Shown here: piece after piece, positions 55,736 through 64,000 of the stretch
How the letters are laid out: each line of letters opens with the position of its first letter
Numbering within the stretch: position 1 is the stretch's first letter
From: Puccinellia tenuiflora
Lineage: Eukaryota > Streptophyta > Magnoliopsida > Poales > Poaceae
Length of the DNA stretch: 64,000 nt
Reading direction: 5' to 3'
Assembly (NCBI GenBank): GCA_012064385.1
Contig: QRDG01000139.1
Coordinates: 803,677-867,676 of the forward strand
Notes under the pieces: model-generated
Told to the model about the DNA's origin: nothing
What the model saw: the letters and a program-made list of their open reading frames with translations, nothing else
The model's database searches: none
Program-made: the position numbers and the translations under genes

Positions 55736-56554
55736 TGTTGCCCAACCCACGGCCATCACCATATCAAGCACTCCAACATACGGCAAGCCACTAAGGACTT
55801 CAAAGGGTGGCAAGGAACTCCATGGACTCCAATCATATAAGGGATATGCGTGGACGAGTAGGAAGAAGAAGAGCAATCAAGTCGAGAAGTCCCAGGAAAA
55901 CCCGGCACTACCTGCCTCGAAGCGGCACTACCGGCCTGGCGGTACTACTGGCCAACTGCCAGAAATGCTCTATGTTAGAGGTCCGGCAGTGGTCCGGAAG
56001 TAAGCCGGTACTACCGGCCACCCGGTACTACCGGTCCGGGCGCGGTACTACCGGCCGGCGCGGGCTGAGCAGTTTGGCCTTTGAGCCCTGTAATCTTATG
56101 CACTCAACTACCCCCACTTACCTCTTCATGGCTAGACTATATAAAGGGGCTTCTCCCTCAGATCTAGAGTTAGACAAGAATGAGATTAGACTTGAGAGCA
56201 TGGCTCCTCCCTTGATGGGTTTCCTCTGTGGAGGATGATGTACCTCTTCTTGTAGCTACTCTCTCACCGTGGTGATTCTAGTAGAACAAGCCAATCTTTC
56301 CCTAGCGGATTCTATTGGATCGGTGGACCGGCCGGTAAGAGAAATTGGTTTCATTTGGCGTTTGTTGACTTGGGTTTTGGGATCCGGAGGCTACTCTGTT
56401 GGGGGTTTGTTGCCGAGTGATTCTCCCTCGTAGGCCTCACGAGTTATCCCCCTTTGTGTGTGTTCTTCACCGTGTTCTTCGTTGCGTTCTTCGTGTTCTT
56501 CCACTTCCTCCCGTTTCGTTCGTCCAAATCCATGAAGATCGGGCCACAACTACA
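55736..56554 (+). repeat. LTR after the second plus-strand unit
   Basis: Starts TGTTGCCCAACCCACG, ends GGGCCACAACTACA (819 bp). TATA box at ~56138-56146 (TATATAAAG). A CGGTACTACCGGCC-rich variable part (55900-56060) takes the place of the GGCCGG array. It is followed by a primer site, so it is placed as a 5' LTR too. Confidence 0.85.
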
Positions 56555-56559
56555 ACATA

Positions 56560-56571
56560 TGGTATCAGAGC
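56560..56571 (+). other. Primer-binding site, initiator Met tRNA
   Basis: TGGTATCAGAGC, five bases after the LTR. The internal region it should introduce is cut after ten further bases by the inverted LTR of element C. Confidence 0.9.
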
Positions 56572-56580
56572 AAGGGTTGG

Positions 56581-57563
56581 TGTAGCTCGTGGCCCGATCT
56601 TCACGGATAGACGTGGGGAGAGCGATAAACACGAAGATCCAAAAGGGGGGGGGCAACAGAAAGATACATGGGAGACCGTCTCAGATCGCAACCACAAGAA
56701 GGACTTACCCTTGGAGTTCCTTTTCCCTCACCGGTAGGAGCAACCGGACCAATAGAATCCCGAAGAGAGACCGTGAGGTAGAATCTTCGGGAGAGATTGG
56801 TGAGCGAACGGTACAATCACAAAAACGAGAGACCCGAAGGTAGAATCATGCTCATGAGAGACCGTACACAAAGAGGGGCCTTGTACATCACCTAGATGAA
56901 TCTAGTGTGGCCATGAGTTCCACAAAGGGAAAGTAGGAGCAAAGCTCAAAAGTCTATTCTTAGTCTGTCCTAGAAAGGAAAGAGGGGAGTGCTATTTATA
57001 GGCGTAGTACAAAACGAGTGCAGGATGCGGGAGACCGGCCTGGGGGCCGGCTAGCAGGCCGGCGGGTGTAGGAGGGGGACCGGCCAGGGGGCCGGCCTAG
57101 GCCGGCTGGGAGGCCGGCGGGCGCAGGTGGGGGACCGGCCTGGGGGCCGGCGGGCACTGGTGGGTGGCCGGCCTGGAGGCCGGCCCACCCAGCCGCCTGG
57201 CTCTGGTGGGTGGCCAGCTGCCTCTGGCATGCGGCTGGCCTAGGCCGGGCTGGGGGCCGGCCAGCCTGCTTCCCTCCTTCTTCATCTTCTCCTTCACCAT
57301 CTTCTTGGGCCTTCTCTTGGTCATCTTCTCCATCATCTTGGACCTCCTCTTGCTCATCTTTTCCACTCCATTGTAGGTCGTCATCAAGGTGGATCCTGAG
57401 TATGCACAAGGTACTGGCATGAAGTAGCAAACCATTCAAAGTGGTGTCGAGATCACACATCGAGAGGAGCGAGGTCACCTTTTCATGGAGAGCCTTGACT
57501 CTTGACCTTGTCATTGGGCCACTTGGTGTGTTGGCCATGGAGTTGTCCATATGTGGGGCTACA
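56581..57563 (-). repeat. 3' LTR (left) of element C
   Basis: 983 bp, TG...CA ends (minus strand TGTAGCCCCACATATGG ... CACGAGCTACA). TATA box on the minus strand at 56992-57000 (TATAAATAG). GGCCGG array at 57020-57260. The matching right copy starts at 63549. Confidence 0.9.
57020..57260. repeat. GGCCGG-rich array in the element C LTR
   Basis: Repeating GGGGGCCGGC / GAGGCCGGC words just upstream of the TATA box, at the same relative position as in the other LTRs. Confidence 0.85.
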
Positions 57564-57592
57564 TCATCTCCCCCCCCCCCTTCGAAAAGAGT
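57564..57592 (-). other. Polypurine tract of element C
   Basis: Minus strand: TTCGAAGG followed by a run of ~11 G and AGATGATG, directly before TGTAGCCC. It also codes the FEGGG residues of pol. Confidence 0.85.
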
Positions 57593-58741
57593 CGTCCTCG
57601 ACTCGTCATCATCTTGAACACTTGGATATCCGTGGAAAGGGGATAGGTCATCGACGTTGAACGTGTCATGCACCAAGTACTTGGATGTTGGGATGTCGAT
57701 CTTGTAGGCGTTGTCATTGATGCGCTTGAGCACTTTGAAAGGCCCGTCACTGCAAGGAGCAAGCTTGGATTTTCTTTCGTCCGGGAAGCGGTCCTTGCGT
57801 AGGTGTAGCCACACAAGATCTCCCTCTTCGAATATCATGGGTTTCTTCAACTTGTTGATCTTGGCAGCTTGGCGCTTGGTGTGCTCCTCTAGAGTAGCTC
57901 GAGTGGACTCATGTAGTGTCTTCATGTAGTCGGCTCTTTTGTCGAAGTCCAAGTCGGTGCGCTCGTGGAGAGGAAGTGGGAGGATGTCTAGGGCGGTGTT
58001 GGGGTTGAACCCATAGACAACCTCGAACGGACTTCGCTTGGTCGCCCGGTGCGATGCACGGTTGTAGGAGAACTCGGCGTGCGGGATGCATTCCTCCCAA
58101 CCTTTGAGGTTTGGCTTGATTAGTGCGCGGAGGAGAGTTGATAAGCTTCGATTCACCACCTCGGTTTGGCCATCGGTTTGGGGGTGGTAAGCGGTGGAGA
58201 AGAGGAGCTTGACTCCAAGCTTGGCCATCAATTCCTTCTAAAAGTAGCTTGTGAACTTGACATCTCGGTCGGAAACAATGGTCTTCAGCACTCCATGTAG
58301 ACGAACGATTTCCCTAAAGAACAAAGTTGCAATATGTCAAGCATCGTTGGTCTTGTTGCAAGGGATGAAATGTGCCATTTTAGAGAAACGATCAACCACA
58401 ACAAATATGGAATCTTTGCCATTTTTAGTTCGTGGTAGACCTAACACAAAGTCCATGCTAATGTCGGTCCATGGAGCATATGGAATGGGAAGTGGAATAT
58501 AAAGGCCATGAGGGTTGGACGTAGACTTAGCTTGGAGACATGTTGGGCATCGAAGCACAAGGCGTTCCACGTCCCGCTTCATTCGTGGCCAATAGTAATG
58601 TGTTGAATGCATTGCATAGGTCCTGTCCCGTCCGAAATGTTCCATGAGGCCGCCTCCATGTGATTCCTTCAAAAGCAACAATCGAAGCGAAGACTCGGGG
58701 ATGCAAAGTTTGTTAGCTTTAAACAAGAAACCCTTGTACAA
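57564..58741 (-). pseudogene. Element C integrase
   Basis: Reading leftwards: the HHCC finger (HGGGLMEHF ... CPTCLQAK, ~58650-58540), the core with MDFVLGLPRTKNGKDSIFVVVDRF, then an SDRD block, an in-frame stop at ~58240, and HPQTDGQTEVVNRSLSTLLR carrying the catalytic Glu, so the D,D,E residues are all present on paper. The C-terminal part has GDLVWLHLRKDRFP and VDDLSPFHGYPS, then SRTTLFEGG at the polypurine tract. The frame continues into the LTR (GPMTRSRVKALHEK, ~57500) to 56996. Integrase inserts the cDNA. This copy needs stop readthrough. Confidence 0.85.
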
Positions 58742-58810
58742 ATAGAAATCATCGAAACCTTTGTCACATGAGCACTTTGCAAAAATAGGACCAAAAGTAG
58801 GGTCGGAGGC

Positions 58811-60277
58811 TTATAGATCTTTAATCTCATCAAGGCCTAGAACATTGATTTCAAGCTTGGCAAGTAAAATCATCTTGCGGGAAAGAGCATCCACGACTAT
58901 ATTGTCCTTGCCTTTCTTGTATTTCATGACATAGGGAAAAGACTCAATGAATTCCACCCATTTTGCATGTCTTTTGTTCAAATTGGCTTGGGTTTTCAAA
59001 TATTTCAAAGATTCGTGATCGGAATGGATAACAAACTCTTTTGGCCAAAGGTAGTGTTGCCAAACTTCCAAAACACGGACTAAGGCATATAGTTCCTTGT
59101 CAAGGCCACTAGCATCACATTCAAGTTCAAAAGTTTTCGAGAAATCCGGCAAAGCAAGTAAAGGAGCTTCGGTCAATTTCTTCTTGAGTTCATTGAAAGC
59201 CGATTCTTGAGCATTGCCCCAAATGAAGGGTACATTCCTTTTGGTAAGCTCATTCAAAGGGCAAGCAATTGTGCTAAATTTTTTCACAAATCGACGGTAA
59301 AACCCAAACAAGCCAAGGGAGCTACGAAGTTGAGCAAGATTAGTTGGCGGTGGCCAATTGATGATTGCCTCAATCTTAGAGGTGTCAACTTCAATCCCTT
59401 TGGAAGAAACTACGTAACCCAAAAACACAAGCTTGTCGGTGCAAAAGGTGAATTTCTTGAGGTTGGCAAAGAGCGAAGCATTATGAAGGGCCAGCAAAAC
59501 TTGTTTCACATGGTCGACATGTTCATGCAAGGATTTGCTATAAACAAGGATGTCATCAAAGTAGACAACCACAAACTTGCCAATGAAAGTGCGCAAGACG
59601 TGATTCATAAGACGCATAAATGTTGAAGGAGCATTGGAAAGACCAAAGGGCATGACAAGCCACTCATACAGACCAAGATTTGTTTTGAAAGCCGTTTTCC
59701 ATTCATCTCCTTCATGCATACGGATTTGGTGATAGCCACTTTTCAAATCGATTTTGGAGAAAATAGTGGCACCACTAAGCTCATCTAACATGTCATCAAG
59801 GCGGGGTATGGGATGTCGGTATCTCACCGTGATATTGTTGATGGGACGACAATCCATGCACATGCGCAATGTGTCGTCTTGCTTGGGTACGAGGATTACC
59901 GGAACGGCGCACGGACTCAAGCTTTCACGAACATGTCCCTTGGTGAGGAGTTCTTGAATTTGGCGCTCAATCTCTTTTGTCTCCTCGGGGTTGGTGCGGT
60001 ATGGCGCTCTATTGGGAAGAGGGGCACCGGGAAGGAGGTCGATGCGATGCTCAATCCCACGTAGAGGAGGAAGTCCGGGAGGAAGCTCATCCGGAAAGAC
60101 GTCATCGAATTCCTGCAAATAAGAAATCGTTGAAGGAGGAACATGGGTTAGGTTGTTAGTGTCTTTCCCATCTCCTTTGCATAAGAGCACAAAGTGGAGA
60201 ATGGATGGGTTTGCTCTCACTTCCCTCATCTCACTTTTGGTGGCTAACAAAACTACTCCATGGGTAACGCTCTTCAT
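58811..60277 (-). CDS. Element C reverse transcriptase and RNase H frame
   Basis: An open frame of 488 codons. RT blocks: RMCMDCRPINNITVRYRHP, IFSKIDLKSGYHQIRM, VMPFGLSNAPSTFMRLMN, catalytic YFDDILVYSKS, and GYVVSSKGIEVDTSKIEAI. RNase H starts normally (FELECDASG) but jumps to LDKELYALVRVLEVW, so about 35 residues are missing in frame between the first and second catalytic acids. It then ends with HSDHESLKYL and VDALSRK. The first codons are disturbed, because the sister fragment at 55600 reads through where this copy has stop/ATG overlap. It would make cDNA; RNase H activity is doubtful. Confidence 0.85.
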   Translation of the reverse strand: MKSVTHGVVLLATKSEMREVRANPSILHFVLLCKGDGKDTNNLTHVPPSTISYLQEFDDVFPDELPPGLPPLRGIEHRIDLLPGAPLPNRAPYRTNPEETKEIERQIQELLTKGHVRESLSPCAVPVILVPKQDDTLRMCMDCRPINNITVRYRHPIPRLDDMLDELSGATIFSKIDLKSGYHQIRMHEGDEWKTAFKTNLGLYEWLVMPFGLSNAPSTFMRLMNHVLRTFIGKFVVVYFDDILVYSKSLHEHVDHVKQVLLALHNASLFANLKKFTFCTDKLVFLGYVVSSKGIEVDTSKIEAIINWPPPTNLAQLRSSLGLFGFYRRFVKKFSTIACPLNELTKRNVPFIWGNAQESAFNELKKKLTEAPLLALPDFSKTFELECDASGLDKELYALVRVLEVWQHYLWPKEFVIHSDHESLKYLKTQANLNKRHAKWVEFIESFPYVMKYKKGKDNIVVDALSRKMILLAKLEINVLGLDEIKDL

Positions 60278-61077
60278 TTTTCACTCATATTGGGCTTGTG
60301 GCTCTCGCTCGCGTGAAGGTGGTTCTCTCTCTCACCACTCATCTCACAAGAAGATTGTGCTTGTTGAGTCCTCGCGACGGTCTTAGCGTTGTCGGCAATA
60401 ACTTGACTTGGTGTCATGGGGCGAAAAACGAAGGTCTTGTTGTGCCTCTTGAACCTATATTGATTTGTACGTCCATCATGCATGGCGCCCTTGTAGAATT
60501 GCCATGGTCGTCCAAGAAGGAGATGGCACACCGTCATGGGAGCAACGTCACACTCAACCGTATCCTCATAGGGGCCAATCTTGAAAGATACCTTGACTTG
60601 TTGATGAATCTTGACACTCCCGGCGTTGCTTAGCCATTGTACATGATATGGATGGGGATGCTTGGTGCGCTGTAAGTTGAGTTTGTCGGACATTTCTTCG
60701 CTTGCTAGGTTGTGGCAACTCCCACCATCGATGATGACCTTGATGGACTTTCCCATGATGCCGGCTCTTGTTTGGAACAAATTGCATCTTTGGTCTTCAT
60801 CTTCATGCATGTTGGTGGTCAAGACCCTTGTGACCACAAGTGATGGAAGGGTGTCGCCATCGCAATATTGGGTATCTTGTTTTTCATCCTCATGGTGTAG
60901 TGTAGCTACTTGAACCATTGCTTCATATTCATCCTCACTCATGGAGTCCCATCCGCCATTATCATTGGCTATCATGACTCTCTTGTTGATGCACTCAAAT
61001 GACTTGTGTCCTTGGCCACCACACTTGAAGCATGTGATGTCAGTAGACTTATGCGTGGAAGCTTGAGATGATTGCAT
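60274..61077 (-). pseudogene. Element C zinc knuckle and protease
   Basis: The zinc knuckle CFKCGGQGHKSFEC (~61035-60990) is followed by an acidic linker and the aspartic protease: VIIDGGSCHNLAS (~60735) and HLLLGRPWQFYKGAMHDGR (~60520). The frame ends MSEK-stop, overlapping the RT start by four bases. A one-base loss relative to the fragment at 55597-55735 explains it. The protease would cut gag-pol into mature parts. Confidence 0.85.
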
Positions 61078-62619
61078 GGATGGTGCCGGTTTCTTGAAGA
61101 TAGAAGTCGAAGGTCGACTAGAAGCGCTTGAAGGTCTTGCGGTAGATCTTGAGTTAGCTTGTGGGGCTTGTGTAGGTGACGGTTGATTGGGTATTGTAGA
61201 CTTGCCGGCGAAGTAGGCCTTGGTCTTTTGATACTTGATGCCATCCGCTACTTGGCGCTCCGCCTTGGTGGCTTAGTGTACTAGCTCCACGAGGGAAGTG
61301 TAAGGTTGGAACTCGACAATCCTCTTGATGGGGTAGTTGAGGCCGTTCATGAAGCGCGCCATTGTTTGCTCTTTGGATTCTTCTACACTTGCACGCATCA
61401 TGGATGTTTCCATTTCTTTGAAGTACACGTCGACGGACTTGATGCCTTGCTTGAGTTCTTGTATTTTCTTGAATAGGTCGCGTGTATAGTGCATTGGGAC
61501 AAAGCGTGCTCGCATTTCTCGCTTCATGTCTTCCCAAGAATCAATAGGCGCCTCATCGTTCTTTTCACGAATTATTTGTATTTATTCCCACCAAAGGAGC
61601 GCGTAGTCCTCGAACTCAAGTGATGCCATCGCTATCATCTTGTCTTCGGGGTAGTTGTGAAGGCGGAAGATCTTGTCCACCTTGAGAGCCCAAGAGAGGT
61701 ACGCTTCGGGGTCATTTGTGCCGGAGAACTTGGGCATGTTGAATTTGAGCTTCTCGAACCTCTCTTCTGCATTGAAGTATGGGTGGTAGTGTTGCGCATT
61801 GTCAGGACTAAGTTCACGATGAGCACGGTTGTGGTGGATGTGAGCTTCCCGTCTTTGGCTTTCCAATTCCTCATCATGATGACGTCTTTGGCGCTCAAGT
61901 TCCGCTTGATCCACAACGTGGTTCGAGTTGGCGTGCTCGACATGTTGGTGCGGATTTGCTTGCGCATGACGATCTTGGCGTTCCTCCACATGGCGCTCTT
62001 GACGGCCATTTTGGTTGTGCGCCGGATGGTGTCGCCTATCACGGGGCCACGGTGGAGACATTGCTCGATGTTGTCGATGTTGAGAGGCGGCATCCGCATG
62101 GTTGTTTGGAGATGGTTCTCGAGCATGACGTCCTTGTGAAGCGGCTTCTTCATTGCGTCGAGGAGAGGGATCGCGAGCTTAGCGGTGTGGAGGTGGGTCG
62201 AATTCCTCGCGTCGTTGGTGACGATCATGATGTTTTGGACGTGGTATGATATCATCATTGTGAGCGTAGCGGCTTCAATGTGAAGAACCACCACTATGAC
62301 TATGGCGAGCATGAGGGTCATCCACGTTATGGTTGTGTGGGTCATGGCGGCGAGACCTTGAGCTTGAGGAAGATCCAAACCCGCTTGCACTTGACGATGA
62401 AGAATGTCGATGTCGACGACCCATTCAAGCAATTTCCATCCGAAGAGCCTCGAAGTTGTTGTCGAGACGCTCCTCGAGGTTTGTTAGCTTGGCGTCCATC
62501 CGTTCCTCAAGTCGGCAAAATGCCTCACGAGTGCCTCGTTGTAGTGCCAAATGTTGAGTTTGCGTGACATAGATTGGGTCACTTCCCGCGCCTTCTCCTT
62601 GTTCCATTTCCCTAGACAT
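61078..62619 (-). pseudogene. Element C gag
   Basis: Start MSREMEQGEGAGSDP (62619). N-terminal coiled coil (LEERMDAKLTNLEERLDNNF), then His/Arg/Gln-rich segments in two frames (62420-61860) and the capsid region: FEKLKFNMPKFSGTNDPEAY, FEDYALLWWE, stop at ~61577, MKREMRARFVPMHYTRDLF, VDVYFKEMETSMMRA. A second stop (~61275) precedes a Ser/Pro-rich linker to the zinc knuckle. Capsid and RNA-binding role. Not translatable as one chain here. Confidence 0.8.
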
Positions 62620-63548
62620 GGTGACAACAAACGAGTCTCGTGTATATGGTGGTTAGTGAAGATCAAACCCGACCGTCTCTTACCTTCAAAGATAGTATTG
62701 AGCCTTGTGGTCCTTGGTGGGTGAGAAGTCACGTCGCAAGGGTAAAGCGTGTTGCAAGAAGCGATCCAAGAGCTCGGTTGGGCAGGTGGTAAAGCAAATG
62801 GAACAAACAACGAAAAGGATAAACACAATGATCCAAAACGAAAAGAACCAACCACACAAACCGACAAAGGAACACACACATGGAGATGAAAGGGGTGATG
62901 CGACTATAGGGATGAGCAAGAGGGCCTAACGACGACTATGCTCGGTCGCAACACCACTCGAAGGACAAACTAGCTCTATTGCTTTGAAGGGCACCCGATT
63001 TGCACAAATGGCGGCACGCACTCTTTCTCAAACACTCTTGATCGTTCGGAGCTTGCAAGACTAAGATTGTAGGACCTCGACTCTTTTTTTTATGGATTTT
63101 TGCATGAGCCGAGACTACTAGACGATGGTAATGCTCACAATGGGGACATGCGCTCACTCAGTGTCGCACTTGTACAATGCCCGCAATTGACGGGAGCTAG
63201 CTCCTATAGGATTAGACCGCGAAGAGGATGGGGGTTTGTCGCAAGTTATACCTTCAAAGTCGATGACGAACTTGAGCTTGCGGATGAGGTGGTGTAGGTG
63301 ACTCCGATGCGATTGCGTAGTAGATGTTGCAAGCTTCGCGTGGTGTCGAAACAACGCAACCGGAGAAAAACCACGAAGGAAAAATGCCCAAANTTTCCTG
63401 CCGCGACACGGCCTCCGTGAGGTTTTAGACAGTTTTAGTCAAACTGTCATAACTTTTGCATACGAACTCCGTTTTCGACGTTCGACCACTCAAATCGTTC
63501 ATCTCAAAAAGTTCTATCCAGCCAAACATACTTCGTTTGTTTACGTGG
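62620..63548 (-). other. Element C leader with an assembly N at 63393
   Basis: Untranslated interval between gag and the 5' LTR, with no good ORF. No initiator-Met primer site is visible next to the LTR at 63549, and the single N at 63393 suggests missing or misjoined sequence. Confidence 0.6.
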
Positions 63549-64000
63549 TGTAGATCATGGCCCGATCTTCACAGATAGACGGAGGGAGAGCGATGAACAC
63601 GAAGAACCAAAAGGGGAAAAACACGGGGATACACGGGAGACCGTCTCAGATCGCAACCAAAGAAGGACTTACCCTTGGAGTTCCTTTTCCCTCACCGGTA
63701 GGATCAACCGGACCAATAGAATCCCAAAGAGAGACTGCGAGGTAGAATCTTCGGGAGAGATTGGTGAGTGAACGGTAGAATCACAAACACGAGAGACCCG
63801 AGGGTAGAATCATGCTCATGAGAGACCGTACACAAGAGGGGCCTTGTACATCACCTAGATGAGTCTAGTGTGGCCATGAATTCCATAGGGAAAGTAGGAG
63901 CAAAGCTCAAAGCCTAGCCACGAAGGGGTAAGGTGGGAGGTTAAGATACAAGGGAATATTCCCTTATTCGGCTCGTAGGCACGCGCCCGTCCGGTAGTAC
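63549..64000 (-). repeat. 5' LTR (right) of element C, cut by the window end
   Basis: Starts TGTAGATCATGGCCCGATCT and follows the left LTR (56581 on) with small differences, including the GGAGTTCCTTTTCCCTCACC block (63679; 56715 in the left copy). Only ~452 bp are in the window. Confidence 0.9.

Larger units (their letters stand above)
56581..64000 (-). mobile_element. Element C: minus-strand Ty3/Gypsy element with gag and full pol, right LTR incomplete
   Basis: Left (3') LTR 56581-57563, polypurine tract, integrase, RNase H, RT, protease, gag and the start of the right (5') LTR at 63549, which runs off the window. All coding parts read leftwards. The LTR U5 end resembles the plus-strand units' LTRs, so they are the same or sister families, and element C is a candidate donor of enzymes for them. 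RT type and the extended pol C-terminus suggest a chromovirus. I did not assign a clade. Confidence 0.85.

Noticed and set aside
60270..60280. Programmed stop/start (ATGA) overlap between protease and RT in element C
   Set aside because: The sister fragment at 55597-55735 reads through in one frame. A one-base loss here explains the overlap.
1..64000. tRNA, rRNA or ordinary host protein genes
   Set aside because: Looked for and not found. The only tRNA-related words are the retrotransposon primer sites.

Overview
The window looks like intergenic DNA from a large grass genome, probably a Pooideae cereal or forage grass. The evidence is wall-to-wall nested LTR retrotransposons, an Ulp1-type CACTA transposon, initiator-Met-tRNA primer sites, and GC-rich coding DNA beside AT-rich spacers. 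I see no convincing ordinary host gene, no rRNA or tRNA gene and no CRISPR. Two single N bases (40973, 63393) mark assembly joins.

Layout. (1) 1-7839: the 3' half of a plus-strand Tat-type Ty3/Gypsy element (Tat-A). It carries no pol here. Instead it carries two genes on the minus strand: an AT-hook/B3-like protein (710-1285) and a long spliced protein with the 'putative gypsy-type transposon' (PF04195-like) domain (2834-6596). Between them is a 9-copy, ~107-bp tandem array of palindromes. Its 3' LTR is 7196-7839. (2) 7893-10510: a broken gag-protease fragment of another Gypsy element. (3) 11442-33830: a minus-strand CACTA (En/Spm) element with one intact terminus. Its coding part (TNP2, TNP1, Ulp1-like) is split by a Tekay-like Gypsy element (12702-27049, TSD GAACT) that has 3.7-kb LTRs and only gag-protease. 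One of those LTRs is itself interrupted by a related solo LTR (22124-25855, TSD AGGAA). (4) 33831-48303: a complete but decayed minus-strand Tat element (Tat-B) with gag, PR-RT-RNH-aRNH-INT, and an antisense gene with six GT-AG introns that is homologous to the 2834-6596 gene. (5) 48304-50445: a minus-strand LTR remnant and a Copia pol fragment. (6) 50446-56580: a chain of plus-strand non-autonomous Gypsy units sharing LTRs. The first has lost nearly all of gag-pol and carries instead an unrecognised ~400-residue Cys/Phe-rich reading frame (51833-53020). The second has gag plus a short inverted pol fragment. (7) 56581-64000: a minus-strand autonomous-type Gypsy element (element C) with all pol domains, several breaks, and a right LTR cut by the window end.

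The most interesting content is cargo riding in retrotransposons: two antisense genes in Tat elements, at least one with many introns, and the novel ORF in the non-autonomous unit. Antisense placement explains how introns can survive retrotransposition, because the genomic RNA is the opposite strand. Every gag-pol frame here is interrupted, so mobility would need help from other copies.
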